A stretch of DNA of 64,000 bases, taken from the NCBI GenBank assembly GCA_035550655.1, contig DASZOU010000004.1:62001-126000 (forward strand), read 5' to 3'. Of the stretch, positions 8,672 through 17,623 are shown piece after piece. Both the position numbers and the translations under genes were made by a program. Each line of letters begins with the position of its first letter. Within the stretch, counting starts at the first letter, position 1. This DNA comes from DASZTV01 sp035550655. GTDB lineage: Bacteria; Actinomycetota; Actinomycetes; JAFAQI01. A model generated the notes under the pieces. That model was not told where the DNA came from and searched no databases. It saw only the letters and a program-made list of their open reading frames with translations.

Positions 8672-9153
8672 CGACCGCGGCGCCGCGCGCATGGAACGTG
8701 TTGGCCGAGGTGATGGACCCCGAGATCCCGGTGCTGTCGGTGCTCGATCTGGGGATCGTTCGCGACGTCCACGAGTCGGCCGACGGTCACGAGGTGCGAG
8801 TCGACGTCACTCCGACGTACTCGGGATGCCCCGCGACCGAGGTGATCGTTGCCGACATCCGCGCCGCGCTCTCGGCGTCGTACGACGAGGTAGACATCCG
8901 GGTACGGCTGTCGCCGGCGTGGACCACGGACTGGATGAGTCAGGCAGGACGCGACAAGCTGCGGGAGTTCGGGATCACTCCGCCGAACGGACGCGCACTG
9001 CTGCCCGTCCTCGGAGAAGACCGCCCGGACGCCTGCCCGCGTTGCGGATCGCGCGACGTCGAACAGCTCGCCGGATTCGGCTCGACGCCGTGCAAGGCGT
9101 TGTGGCGCTGCGTCACCTGCCGGGAGCCGTTCGACTACTTCAAGGTTCACTGA
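8668..9153 (+). CDS. paaD: Phenylacetate-CoA oxygenase maturation protein PaaD
   Basis: A 161-residue protein of the PaaD/SufT type. The N-terminal MIP18/DUF59 domain contains EVMDPEIPVLSVLDLGIV and SGCPAT (about residues 11-105). The C-terminal zinc-ribbon-like part has two Cys pairs, CPRCGS and CVTC. Related proteins help deliver Fe-S clusters, here probably to PaaE. The GTG start overlaps the paaC stop by 4 bp. Confidence 0.93.
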   Translation: MTTAAPRAWNVLAEVMDPEIPVLSVLDLGIVRDVHESADGHEVRVDVTPTYSGCPATEVIVADIRAALSASYDEVDIRVRLSPAWTTDWMSQAGRDKLREFGITPPNGRALLPVLGEDRPDACPRCGSRDVEQLAGFGSTPCKALWRCVTCREPFDYFKVH

Positions 9154-9161
9154 GCGCGGCG

Positions 9162-10229
9162 ATGGCGCGCACCTACTACCCGCTGCGGGTTGCCGACGTA
9201 CGCCGGGAGACAGCCGACACCGTCTCCGTGGCACTCGAGGTGCCCGCCGAGCTGCGGGACGTGTTCAGGTTCTCGCCAGGGCAGTTCGTCGGCTTCCGGG
9301 TGCCGGCCCCGGACGGCAAGCCGGTGACCAGGTCGTACTCGATCTGCAGCGGGCTCGACGACGATGAGCTGCGGGTTGTCGTGAAGCACCTGCCGGGTGG
9401 CGTGTTCGGGACTTTGGCGAACGCCACGCTCGCGGTCGGCGACGAGCTCGCGACCCTCGCGCCGATGGGCCGGTTCACGGTGGCGGTCGATGCGTCCGCG
9501 TCCCGTCGTTATCTCGGGCTTGCTGCCGGCAGCGGGATCGGTCCGGTGATATCGGTGCTGCGCTCCGTGCTCGCGCGCGAGCCGGAAAGCGAGTTCACGC
9601 TGGTCTACGGCAACCGGACGGCTGCGTCGACGATCTTCCGCGATGCGCTGTGCGACCTGAAAGACCGCTACCTTTCGCGTCTCACGCTGATCCATCTGTT
9701 CTCCCGGGAGCAGCAGTCAGCCCCGCTGCTCAACGGACGGCTCACCGCGGAGAAGCTGCACGAGCTGGCATCGAGGTTGCTCGACGTGCCGTCGTACGAC
9801 CATGCGTTCGTCTGTGGCCCGGAGCCGATGACGGTGACGCTCCGCGACACGTTGCGGGCGCTCGGAATGCCGGCCGAGCACGTGCACATGGAGCTGTTCG
9901 GCGTGCACGGAGCACCCGGCCCCGATGTGGCCGCTGCCGCCGACGAACACGACGTCGCACTGACGGTGACGTTGTCGGGCGTCACGTCGACCATCCCTTC
10001 CAATCGGTCGGCGACGGTGCTGGATGCGGTCGCGGCGGCTGGGCTCGACGCGCCGTACTCCTGCACCGGCGGGGTCTGCGCGACCTGCCGCGCGAAGGTG
10101 CGCGCCGGGTCCGTGGAGATGAAGGTCAACTACGCGCTCGAGCCATGGGAGCTCGACGCGGGCTTCGTCCTGACCTGCCAGTCACTGCCGACCTCGGAGG
10201 CGGTGACCGTCGACTACGACGCGGTCTGA
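9162..10229 (+). CDS. paaE: Phenylacetyl-CoA epoxidase reductase PaaE
   Basis: Electron-transfer subunit of the epoxidase, 355 aa. Order: FAD-binding domain (RSYSICSG near residue 55), NAD(P)-binding domain (AAGSGIGPVISVLRSVL; CGPEPMT), then a plant-type [2Fe-2S] ferredoxin domain with CX4CX2C (YSCTGGVCATC near residue 300) and a fourth Cys in LTCQS. It passes electrons from NADPH to the PaaA di-iron centre. It begins 8 bp after paaD and ends the paa operon. No paaK, paaG, paaZ or paaJ is seen nearby, so downstream steps must be encoded elsewhere. Confidence 0.95.
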   Translation: MARTYYPLRVADVRRETADTVSVALEVPAELRDVFRFSPGQFVGFRVPAPDGKPVTRSYSICSGLDDDELRVVVKHLPGGVFGTLANATLAVGDELATLAPMGRFTVAVDASASRRYLGLAAGSGIGPVISVLRSVLAREPESEFTLVYGNRTAASTIFRDALCDLKDRYLSRLTLIHLFSREQQSAPLLNGRLTAEKLHELASRLLDVPSYDHAFVCGPEPMTVTLRDTLRALGMPAEHVHMELFGVHGAPGPDVAAAADEHDVALTVTLSGVTSTIPSNRSATVLDAVAAAGLDAPYSCTGGVCATCRAKVRAGSVEMKVNYALEPWELDAGFVLTCQSLPTSEAVTVDYDAV

Positions 10230-10258
10230 GGTTCGACGGGAAGGGGAAGGATGCGGTC

Positions 10259-10861
10259 GTGAACGACGCGGAGCTGAAGTCGTACTTCCATCACTACCTG
10301 CAGCGCGGGCGCGACGCTGTCGTGTGGAAGCTCGAGGATCTGTCCGAGTACGACGTCCGGCGTCCGTTGGTCGCGACCGGCACGAACCTGCTCGGCTTGG
10401 TGAAGCACCTCACGTTTGGTGAGGGCTGGTACTTCGGGGCCTGCTTCGACCGGCCGTTTCCGGAGCCGCTGGAGGACTGGGCCGAGGACGACTCCGAGCC
10501 GAACAGTGACATGTACGCCCGCGCGGACGAGTCGCGCGAGTTCGTCATCGAGCGTTTTCAGCGGGCGTGCGCGCATGCCGACGCGACGATCGAGGCGCTG
10601 CCGCTCGACGCCGTGGGCTTCGTGCCGTGGTGGCCCTCAGAGCGTGCGCACGCCACCCTCGGCCGGTTGCTGATCCACGTGGCGACCGAGACGCACCGCC
10701 ATGCCGGGCATGCCGACCTGGTGCGCGAGCTCATCGACGGCGCCGCCGGCGTCTCGCCCGTCAACTCGAACCTGCCCGAGGTCGATGCCGACTTCTGGCC
10801 GTCGTACCGAGAACGCCTCGAACAGATCGCGCAAAGCTTCCGAGCCGAAAGCCCTTCGTGA
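10259..10861 (+). CDS. DinB/DUF664 family protein
   Basis: A 200-residue protein of the mini-circle/DUF664 branch of the DinB superfamily: LLGLVKHLTFGEGWYFGACF near residue 45 and THRHAGHADLVRELIDG near 145. The three conserved His of this four-helix family (His in VKHLT, His and His in THRHAGH) suggest a metal site; some relatives are thiol-dependent S-transferases. The GTG at 10259 is preceded by a purine-rich ribosome site around 10239-10250. Substrate unknown. Confidence 0.8.
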   Translation: MNDAELKSYFHHYLQRGRDAVVWKLEDLSEYDVRRPLVATGTNLLGLVKHLTFGEGWYFGACFDRPFPEPLEDWAEDDSEPNSDMYARADESREFVIERFQRACAHADATIEALPLDAVGFVPWWPSERAHATLGRLLIHVATETHRHAGHADLVRELIDGAAGVSPVNSNLPEVDADFWPSYRERLEQIAQSFRAESPS

Positions 10862-10862
10862 T

Positions 10863-10911
10863 CTTGACGAAAGAGGCGCTTTGAGGGCCTCATAACGCCT
10901 TCTTCGTCAAG
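10863..10911. terminator. Stem-loop between convergent genes
   Basis: Two 16-nt arms (10863-10878 and 10896-10911) pair with 14 of 16 matches around a 17-nt loop that itself holds GAGGGCCTC. It lies at the junction of convergent genes and reaches a few bases into the last codons of the minus-strand gene. It probably terminates transcription from both sides. There is no long T run. Confidence 0.55.
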
Positions 10912-11224
10912 CTCGCCGACGCTGGGCGGCCGCCTGCAAGGTGTCCCCGCCGGCTGGTCCCGCGACCTGCGCGAGGCCGTCGAGCGCGACCCGCGACGCC
11001 GCGCCCTTGGCGAGCTGCTGCCGTGCGGCTTCGGGATCGACGGTCTGGTACAGCGCAGCGATCTCGTGCGTTCCGTAGAACCAGTGGACTTCGCAGTAGC
11101 AGTTCGGATCCGTGACGGAAGCGTCCTTCCAGTTGAAGCCGAACTGGACCGAACCATGCGTCTTCCGGCGCTCGTCTTCCGCGTAGAACTCCTCGAGCGT
11201 CTGCAGCCTCGCCGCGTCCGGCAT
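10907..11224 (-). CDS. Hypothetical protein
   Basis: A 105-residue soluble protein that I do not recognise. It has aromatic-rich stretches (QFGFNWKD, CYCEVHWFYGTHEIAALYQ) and a basic, alanine-rich C-terminus, and looks like a small alpha/beta domain. A strong ribosome site (GGAGGGG, six nt before the ATG) supports it as a real gene. It stands alone between a DinB-type gene and an NTF2-like gene. Confidence 0.6.
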   Translation of the reverse strand: MPDAARLQTLEEFYAEDERRKTHGSVQFGFNWKDASVTDPNCYCEVHWFYGTHEIAALYQTVDPEAARQQLAKGAASRVALDGLAQVAGPAGGDTLQAAAQRRRA

Positions 11225-11376
11225 GCCTCACCCCTCCGAAGGAAATCCGGGTACAACCGCTATGACACCACTCCCAATCCGAAGAACCCACCGAGGCGCA
11301 CCAACGTCACCCGCGATGAGCGGCAGCTTCGTGAGGTGATGACCGAGCCTTCGACTCCGTGCGGTTAACTGTCGCC

Positions 11377-11745
11377 ATGGCGACAGCAACGGAGCTCGCG
11401 GCGACATCTCTGCGCCTGACCAAGGAGCGCGATCGCGACGGCTGGCTCGCGCTGTTCGCGCCGGACGCGGTTGTCGAGGATCCGGTCGGCGGCGGGCGGC
11501 GCGAAGGCATCGAGGCGATCACGGCGTTCTACGACTCGACGATCTCCACGGTGGAGTCGTTCGACTACGAGATCGAGCGGTCGTACGAGTGCGGCAGCGA
11601 GGTAGCCGTCGTCATTCGATTCGCCATCGTCGCCGCCGGCGTCAGTCTCGACATGGACGTCGTCAACATCTACGCGATCGCGCCCGACGGCGAGCACCTG
11701 CAGTCGTTGCGCTCATGGTGGGACGGCAGCCGCCAAGGCGCTTGA
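11377..11745 (+). CDS. SnoaL/NTF2-like domain protein
   Basis: A 122-residue single-domain protein of the NTF2-like/SnoaL superfamily: an N-terminal helix, then LFAPDAVVEDPVGGGRREG, ITAFYDSTIS and an antiparallel-sheet C-terminus ending SLRSWWDG. Such folds serve as ketosteroid isomerase-like enzymes or ligand-binding proteins; the substrate cannot be told. ATG 11377 is preferred to GTG 11359 because TTAACT lies 6 nt upstream, the leaderless spacing seen elsewhere here, and because the family starts near this point. Confidence 0.78.
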   Translation: MATATELAATSLRLTKERDRDGWLALFAPDAVVEDPVGGGRREGIEAITAFYDSTISTVESFDYEIERSYECGSEVAVVIRFAIVAAGVSLDMDVVNIYAIAPDGEHLQSLRSWWDGSRQGA

Positions 11746-11750
11746 CCCGC

Positions 11751-12224
11751 TTACCCGCCCGATTGGTTGACCGCGCGCCGCAATGCGCGCGGCGCGAAAC
11801 GCCGGTGGAGCCTGCCGACGGCACACCATGTACCGCGGCCAACGGCGGACGAGTGCTTCACGCGGGTCGACCACGTGAGCTGATCGTCGGTCACCCGCAT
11901 GAGCAGCGCGACCTCGAACAGCCACGACCCCTGCCGGAGAACGACCCAGTCCGCGGACTCGGTGAGTACCGGCCAACCGAGAACCGCGTTGCGGCGGGTG
12001 AGCCGAAATCCCAAACCGCATCGCCATCCCACCAGGAGGAACACCCGCATCGGAAACGATGCACTTTCAAGGATCTGCTGCGCCCACTCCCGCGGCGTTC
12101 GGCTCCCAGCGATCGGTGTGATCGCGGTGAAGGCATCGACGTAGTGAGCATCCGCCAGCGGCGCCTCGATCGGCCATCCGTCGGACGCCGACGATCGCGC
12201 TGCCTCACGGGTGACCACGCTCAT
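11751..12224 (-). CDS. DUF2867-like hypothetical protein
   Basis: A 157-residue protein with ADAHYVDAFTAITP, a basic middle (RVFLLVGWRCGLGFRLTRRN) and SWLFEVALLMRVTDDQLTWSTRV, resembling the DUF2867 family of unknown function. I chose ATG 12224 over 12263 because an AGGAGG site (12240-12235) lies 10 nt upstream of it. It converges with the NTF2-like gene 6 bp away. Confidence 0.65.
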   Translation of the reverse strand: MSVVTREAARSSASDGWPIEAPLADAHYVDAFTAITPIAGSRTPREWAQQILESASFPMRVFLLVGWRCGLGFRLTRRNAVLGWPVLTESADWVVLRQGSWLFEVALLMRVTDDQLTWSTRVKHSSAVGRGTWCAVGRLHRRFAPRALRRAVNQSGG

Positions 12225-12332
12225 GCTCGACTCGCCTCCTGGACGGACTCCCGGGTCCGACACCAGGGAGAACGCGCACCCGCGGCAACTGGTTCATGGG
12301 GCCGGCTGCGGCGGCGCCATCATCGCACCAGC

Positions 12333-13073
12333 TCAGGGGTGAGGGATCAGCTCCTGACCGATTCGGCCGCTGATGTAGCGCACGCAGTAGACGATCATCG
12401 TGAGGATTCCGAGCGCGTCAGCAACGCGCGTGGCGAGGAACGCGCCGACGCCCACGATCAGCAGGACAACGAGCTGGATCGCCGCCGCAACGACGAAGAA
12501 GATCCCGAACAGAAGCGAGACGCGACGGAAGACGGAGTGGTACTCGGGCGAGGTCCGGGTCGCTTCGTCGACGGGAAACACCTCGCGGGCGAACGTCGCC
12601 GCCAACGGGCGATCACGCGCCACGGAACCGAGCCACAAGGCGCCGTTGATCGCGCCGAGAACGGCAGGCTGGATGAGGTACGCCGTGGCGCTGTTCGTCG
12701 CGATGCCGACGATCGCCGACGCCAGGACGAACAACAGCACGACCCGCGCGATCAGTCCCGGCCGCCCCTTCCGCCGCTCGTACGCGTAGATGAGAACCGA
12801 GACTGCACTTGCCACCCCGACACCGGCGAGAACGTTCCCGGTCGCCTTCCACACGCCGTAGAAGGCGGCTGGCGGCCCAAGGATGTCGCGCAGCAGCCGC
12901 GGCCCGACGGCTCGGATCAGGGTGAGCCCGGGCGATCCGCCGCCGGCGAGGAGCGCGGCAAACGCGGCCGCAGACTCCGACTCCTCCGCCGCAACGGTGG
13001 CTTCGGCGTCGGCCACATCCACCTCCCCCACGCGCGGCAACGGGGCCGGCTGCGCCGGAACATCTTTCGGCAC
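12333..13073 (-). CDS. VC0807/DUF3159-like integral membrane protein
   Basis: A 246-residue protein with a charged N-terminal stretch of about 50 residues (rich in Ala and Glu), then five or so hydrophobic segments, including the start GPRLLRDILGPPAAFYGVWK and the last VADALGILTMIVYCVRYISG. The arrangement resembles the VC0807/DUF3159 group of uncharacterised membrane proteins. A role in transport or envelope processes is possible but unproven. It faces away from the DUF1330 gene. Confidence 0.7.
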   Translation of the reverse strand: MPKDVPAQPAPLPRVGEVDVADAEATVAAEESESAAAFAALLAGGGSPGLTLIRAVGPRLLRDILGPPAAFYGVWKATGNVLAGVGVASAVSVLIYAYERRKGRPGLIARVVLLFVLASAIVGIATNSATAYLIQPAVLGAINGALWLGSVARDRPLAATFAREVFPVDEATRTSPEYHSVFRRVSLLFGIFFVVAAAIQLVVLLIVGVGAFLATRVADALGILTMIVYCVRYISGRIGQELIPHP

Positions 13074-13132
13074 CGTACGCCGATCGCCTGCAGCCCGCGA
13101 TCCCCTCCTCAGCCAGGTGACAGCATGGCTTC

Positions 13133-13426
13133 ATGCCTGCATATGTGATCTACCAAGGCGAAATCACCGACTCCGAGAAGTACGAGCAGTACAAGCCACT
13201 GTCCGGCGCGAGCATCAAGGCAGCCGGAGGACGGCTCATCGTGCGCGGCGGCGACACCGAATCCCTCGAGGGGGAGGCGCCACCCGGGCGCACGGTCGTC
13301 ATCGAGTTCCCGACTCGACAAGCCGCCGTCAACTGGTACAACAGCGCCGCTTACGTGGCAGCGCGCGAGATCCGCAAGGACGCAGCGATCGCCCGGATGT
13401 ACGTCGTCGACGGCTACGACGAGTAG
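13133..13426 (+). CDS. DUF1330 family protein
   Basis: A 97-residue ferredoxin-like alpha/beta dimeric-barrel protein: MPAYVIYQGEITDSEKYEQY, GGRLIVRGGDTESLEG and VVIEFPTRQAAVNWYNSAAY are signatures of DUF1330. The function is unknown in the family. CAGCAT lies exactly 6 nt before the ATG and no Shine-Dalgarno is present, so the mRNA may be leaderless. Confidence 0.88.
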   Translation: MPAYVIYQGEITDSEKYEQYKPLSGASIKAAGGRLIVRGGDTESLEGEAPPGRTVVIEFPTRQAAVNWYNSAAYVAAREIRKDAAIARMYVVDGYDE

Positions 13427-13434
13427 CGATCCGG

Positions 13435-14058
13435 TTAGCTCGGCTCGCCCTGCTCAAGCATGGCGCGAAAGTCTTCGGTCGTGTTGACATGCGGAAACGG
13501 CTCGTCTGGCACCGGCAGGCCGAGTCGCTCACAGATCGGCCCCCAACCGTCGGACGGCTGCCACTCAAGCAACCGATCCGGTGGCGCGGTACGCCGCACC
13601 TGGTCGTAGTGGGCCAGGAACGCCTCCTTGGCAGCCGCTTCGTCGCGCCAGTTTGGCGTGAAAGAGGCGAGCATCCGAGAGGCCATCTGCGTCCAGGGAC
13701 CCTCCGGGTCCGCGTCGATCGCCTTCGCCATCGCCTGGAAGATCGTGGACGATGCGCTCTTCCACCACGCGTCGGCATCGCGCACCGATAGCAGGATCAG
13801 CGCGTCGGGATACGCCTCAGCGATAGGTGCCCAGAACGGGCCCGACGGCCAGTCAACCGTTGCGCCGAAGCCGGCGTAGAGCTGCTCCCAATCGGGGGGC
13901 GTCCCGTCGTAGGCAGATGCCCACTTGTCGACGTGCTCAGGTCTCTGGAAGACCTCGAGCATGTGGTAGCAGGGCTCGCCGAGCAGCTTCTCGAGCGCCA
14001 GCTTCAACGAGTTGGTCCCCGTGCGGCCAAGTCCCGCACCCACGACCTGCAGTGCCAC
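13435..14058 (-). CDS. Sulfotransferase family protein
   Basis: A 207-residue protein of the Sulfotransfer_4 type. The PAPS 5'-phosphosulfate loop is at the N-terminus (GAGLGRTGTNSLKLAL), and the 3'-phosphate-binding strand is LILLSVRDADAWWKS. It is shorter than cytosolic sulfotransferases but typical for this bacterial family. The start is GTG with AGGAAGGA upstream. It stands alone and converges on the DUF1330 gene. Acceptor unknown. Confidence 0.85.
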   Translation of the reverse strand: MALQVVGAGLGRTGTNSLKLALEKLLGEPCYHMLEVFQRPEHVDKWASAYDGTPPDWEQLYAGFGATVDWPSGPFWAPIAEAYPDALILLSVRDADAWWKSASSTIFQAMAKAIDADPEGPWTQMASRMLASFTPNWRDEAAAKEAFLAHYDQVRRTAPPDRLLEWQPSDGWGPICERLGLPVPDEPFPHVNTTEDFRAMLEQGEPS

Positions 14059-14158
14059 GTCTGTCCTTCCTACTTGGCGATCCGTCCATCATGGGGTGGA
14101 CCGGCAGCGTCCAAACGGGGGCAGCGGCGGAGACTGCTGCTGGGTCAAAATATCGGCC

Positions 14159-15259
14159 ATGGAGCCGGATCAGACCCCTGCGGCGGGTGGCGTCCCGCCG
14201 AGCTGGCAGCCGCGGACGCCGGTGCCCGACTTCTTCGCGGCGCGCGCGGTCGTCTTGCCACCGGCGGAAGACGGCTCGATCACACCGCCGCCACCGCCCA
14301 TGGTCAGCGCCGCGACCAGCCCGCCGCCGCCGGCGTACGGCGTGTCCACTCCCCCGTACACCGCGGCGATGCCGGTGCCAGGCCCGGTGGGGTGGGGTGA
14401 GCCGAAGTCGCGGCTGCGCGCCAACCGCCGGTTCTTCCTGCCCTCCGCACTGACGGCCGCCGCCGTTGCGATTGCGGTCGTGCTGGTGGTCGCGTTCGGC
14501 CCGGGCAAGAGTGGCTCGACGCTGACCAACACCCAGATGCTCGCCCTGGTGCACAACGCCTCGAACGGACTCGCTCGATCCCCCGCGACGACGTTCACGA
14601 TGACCATGACGATCTCCGGCGCCGGCCAGCACCAGACGATCGACATGACCGGCGTGACGAGCAACGCCAACCGCACCGCTTCGTTCACGATGACCGGACC
14701 GGGCGTGGATGAGTCCATGCGGGTCGTGGACGGGGTCGTCTACGTCCAGCTGCCGGCTTCGGCGGTCGCTATGAACGACGGCAAGCCATGGGTCGGGGTG
14801 CCCTCTGTCACGCCCACCGCCCAGGAACAACAGCTCGAATCCAGCGGGCCGGCCGGGCTGCTTCAGTCACTCGCGAACGTCGGCGGCACAGTGCAGGACA
14901 AGGGCACGCAGACTGTCGACGGGGTGCAGACGACGGAGTACAGCGTCCACATCGACGTCAGCAAGGTGCTGTCGACCGAGAACCCTCAGCTGGCCTCATC
15001 ACTGGACGTCGGCAGCCTGCCGCTGAACGACGTCCCGATGACGATCTGGCTCGACAGGCAGGGCCTGCCACGCAAGCTGACGATGCAGCTGTCGCTCAAC
15101 GGCGTTTCGGTGGACGAGGTCGCAACGATGACGCCGTCCAACGCGGTCCCGCACGTCAGCGCCCCTCCGGCATCGGAGGTGCGGGTCTTCAACTCGCTCA
15201 GCGACTTCGAGACGAGCATGGCGCGGATGTACGGCGGCGCCTCCCCGCCGAGCTACTGA
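14159..15259 (+). CDS. Membrane-anchored lipoprotein-like secreted protein
   Basis: A 366-residue protein. A Pro-rich cytoplasmic N-terminus (about 1-95; PPPPPMVSAATSPPPPAYG) precedes one transmembrane helix (about 98-120, LPSALTAAAVAIAVVLVVAF). The extracellular domain of about 240 residues resembles LppX/LprG-like beta proteins: repeated TFTMTMTISG, DESMRVVDGVVYVQLP, VPMTIWLDRQGLPRKLTMQL. LprG relatives bind lipids, but a Cys lipobox is absent here. CAAAAT lies 7 nt before the ATG. It overlaps the convergent sulfatase gene by 7 bp. Confidence 0.7.
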   Translation: MEPDQTPAAGGVPPSWQPRTPVPDFFAARAVVLPPAEDGSITPPPPPMVSAATSPPPPAYGVSTPPYTAAMPVPGPVGWGEPKSRLRANRRFFLPSALTAAAVAIAVVLVVAFGPGKSGSTLTNTQMLALVHNASNGLARSPATTFTMTMTISGAGQHQTIDMTGVTSNANRTASFTMTGPGVDESMRVVDGVVYVQLPASAVAMNDGKPWVGVPSVTPTAQEQQLESSGPAGLLQSLANVGGTVQDKGTQTVDGVQTTEYSVHIDVSKVLSTENPQLASSLDVGSLPLNDVPMTIWLDRQGLPRKLTMQLSLNGVSVDEVATMTPSNAVPHVSAPPASEVRVFNSLSDFETSMARMYGGASPPSY

Positions 15260-17502
15260 CGGGACATTGCCTCCGTCGCGGCGGCCTCCGCGTCGGCGCG
15301 GTCCTGCTTGCCCGTGTCGATGACGACCTCGTGCAGCGTCCCCGCGAAGTGGTTCGGAGCTTGGTAGCGCGGACTCACCGGTGACCCGTGGTCGTAGCCG
15401 ACGCTGTGCCCGATGCTCGACATGATCCGCATCGCAAACGGAACATGGCACGAGCCCACAACCTCGCCGCCGATCAACAGCTCGAAGTCGCCCTCGCCGC
15501 CGGCGCGCTGGAACCGCAGGCCCACCTCCGACGTACCGGTCGGCACTGTTACGTCTGAGATGCAGACGGTGTGGTCCCCGAACGCGTTGTAGTCCAGCAC
15601 CAGCTTGTCGTCCTCGACGAACCATGAGATGCCCGCGTTCTCGGTGCCGGTCGCGAGGAGCACACCGTTCTCGCCCGCCGCCCGCGTGATCTTGGCCTTC
15701 ATGTCGAAGCGGCTACCCGCGAGCGTCGCGCCCGCCTGCGCCGGCAACGGCGCCATCGGCGGCTTGTAGACGTAACGCTTCGAAGTCGGGTGTGGCGTGT
15801 TGTCGTCGTATCGCGTGAAGAACAGCTCGATGGTGCGGTCGTCCAACGGCAGGACGCCGTGCTCGCGGGCCTCGCGCCACCACAGGTCCACCATCGCGGC
15901 CAGCGTCTCCGGCTCCGTCGCCGCGAGGTCATGACACTCCGAGAAGTCGTCGGCGACGCGGTACAGCTCCCACTGGTCCTCGTCGTACGGCACGTTCTGG
16001 GTATGGCGCGTGACGGCCTTCCAGCCGTCGTGCCAGATCCCGCGGTGGCCGTTCATCTCGAAGTACTGCGCGCCTTTGCGCGTCGGGGCGTCCGGCTCAT
16101 CGAGCGTGTACAGCATCGACGTTCCGGCGATCGGGATCTGCTCGTAGCCGCGGTACGTGTCGGGCGGCGTGACGCCGATCGCCTCGTAGATCGTCGGCGC
16201 GACATCGACAGCGTGATGGAACTGCCGGCGGATCCCACCCGGGTCCGCGACATGTCCGGGCCAGTGCACGATGAACGGCACGTGCACCCCACCCTCATGG
16301 GTGTTCTGCTTGTACCACTTGAACGGCGTGTTCCCGGCCTGCGCCCAGCCCCACGGGTAGTTCGCGTGGCTGTGCGGTCCGCCGATCTCGTGGAGGCGCT
16401 CGATCGCCTCCTCCGGCGTCTCGAGGATGAAGTTGAAGAACTTCATCTCGTGCAGGACGCCGTACGGACCACCCTCCTGGCTCGCGCCGTTGTCCGACAC
16501 GACCATGATGATCGTGTCGTCCATCAGGCCGAGCGCCTCGAGGTCGTCCAGCAGCCGGCCGATCTGCACGTCGGTGTGATCGAGGAACGCGGCGAACGCC
16601 TCCTGCAGCCGCGCGGCCAGCCGCTGCTGCGCCTCCGGCATCGAGCTCCACGGCTCGACGCCCGGGTTCAGCGGCGCGAGATCAGTGCCGGGCGGGACGA
16701 CGCCCGTCTCCTGCTGTCGCGCGAACCACTCGTCGCGCACTGCGTCCCAGCCCACGTCGAACTTGCCGCGGTACTTCGCGAGGTACTCCGGCGGTGCCTG
16801 GTGCGGCGCGTGGGTCGCGCCGAACGCGAGATAGAGGAAGAACGGCCGGTCCGGTCGCACGGACACGCTGTCGTGGATGAACTGGGAAGCGCGGTCGACC
16901 AGATCCTCGGAGAGGTGGTAGCCCTCCTCGGCCGACTTCGGGGGGTCGATCCGGTGGTTGTCATAGAAGAGGTCGGGATGGAACTGGTCGGTCTCGCCCT
17001 CGAGGAAGCCGTAGAACCGGTCGAAGCCGCGCTGGCACGGCCAGTGGTCGTACGGGCCCGCCGCCGAGCAGTCCAGCGCCGGGCACAGATGCCACTTGCC
17101 GACCGCGAACGTCGCGTAACCGGAGTCGCGCAGCACCTCGCCCATCGTCGCCGCGTGCGGGGTGATGTGCCCCCGCATGTGCGGGTAGCCAGTGTTGAAG
17201 TTGGCGACCGAGCGCATGCCGACGGTGTGGTGGTTGCGCCCGGTCAGCAGCGCAGCACGAGTCGGGGAACACAACGGCGTGACGTGGAAGTTCGTGTAGC
17301 GCAGCCCACCTGCCGCGAGCCGGTCGATGCTCGGCGTGTCGATCGAGGATCCGTAGCAGCCGAGCTGGGCGAAGCCGGTGTCGTCGAGCACGATCATCAC
17401 CACGTTCGGCGCGCCGTCCGGGCTGCGCCGCTTCGGGAACGACGGCGTCGAATCAACGTGCGTATCGCGGATTTCTCCGTCGAAGGCCTCGAATCCAGCC
17501 AC
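15253..17502 (-). CDS. Arylsulfatase (type I, formylglycine)
   Basis: A 749-residue sulfatase hydrolysing sulfate esters. Metal ligands are Asp40-Asp41 (MIVLDDTGFAQLGCYG). The formylglycine site is Cys78 in TPLCSPTRAALLTGR, the CxPxR motif oxidised by formylglycine-generating enzyme. Further motifs are AVGKWHLCP and VVSDNGASQEGGPYG. A C-terminal beta-rich domain (from about 570) resembles that of large actinobacterial arylsulfatases. No signal peptide is evident. GGAGG precedes the GTG start by four bases. It is divergent from the transporter/second-sulfatase operon with 121 bp between, so both may share control. Substrate unknown. Confidence 0.93.
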   Translation of the reverse strand: MAGFEAFDGEIRDTHVDSTPSFPKRRSPDGAPNVVMIVLDDTGFAQLGCYGSSIDTPSIDRLAAGGLRYTNFHVTPLCSPTRAALLTGRNHHTVGMRSVANFNTGYPHMRGHITPHAATMGEVLRDSGYATFAVGKWHLCPALDCSAAGPYDHWPCQRGFDRFYGFLEGETDQFHPDLFYDNHRIDPPKSAEEGYHLSEDLVDRASQFIHDSVSVRPDRPFFLYLAFGATHAPHQAPPEYLAKYRGKFDVGWDAVRDEWFARQQETGVVPPGTDLAPLNPGVEPWSSMPEAQQRLAARLQEAFAAFLDHTDVQIGRLLDDLEALGLMDDTIIMVVSDNGASQEGGPYGVLHEMKFFNFILETPEEAIERLHEIGGPHSHANYPWGWAQAGNTPFKWYKQNTHEGGVHVPFIVHWPGHVADPGGIRRQFHHAVDVAPTIYEAIGVTPPDTYRGYEQIPIAGTSMLYTLDEPDAPTRKGAQYFEMNGHRGIWHDGWKAVTRHTQNVPYDEDQWELYRVADDFSECHDLAATEPETLAAMVDLWWREAREHGVLPLDDRTIELFFTRYDDNTPHPTSKRYVYKPPMAPLPAQAGATLAGSRFDMKAKITRAAGENGVLLATGTENAGISWFVEDDKLVLDYNAFGDHTVCISDVTVPTGTSEVGLRFQRAGGEGDFELLIGGEVVGSCHVPFAMRIMSSIGHSVGYDHGSPVSPRYQAPNHFAGTLHEVVIDTGKQDRADAEAAATEAMSRQ

Positions 17503-17551
17503 CGGTCCTCCGATATCGACGCGGGCCGACTCACGTCCCGCTCCACGGGGC

Positions 17552-17580
17552 TATTGACACCGCTGCCGATATATTGACAC
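17552..17580. promoter_or_regulatory. Direct repeat TATTGACAC x2 in divergent intergenic region
   Basis: TATTGACAC occurs at 17552-17560 and 17572-17580. The start-to-start spacing of exactly 20 bp (two helical turns) puts both copies on the same DNA face. They lie between the divergent sulfatase and transporter operon. They could be regulator half-sites or -35 elements. Confidence 0.4.
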
Positions 17581-17623
17581 TGAGAACGACAAAAGTTCAA
17601 GGACGCGCAGATAGGGGCCGAGT

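Noticed and set aside
15790..17577. 595-codon open frame antisense to the arylsulfatase
   Set aside because: No recognisable domain; the sulfatase on the minus strand has all catalytic motifs.
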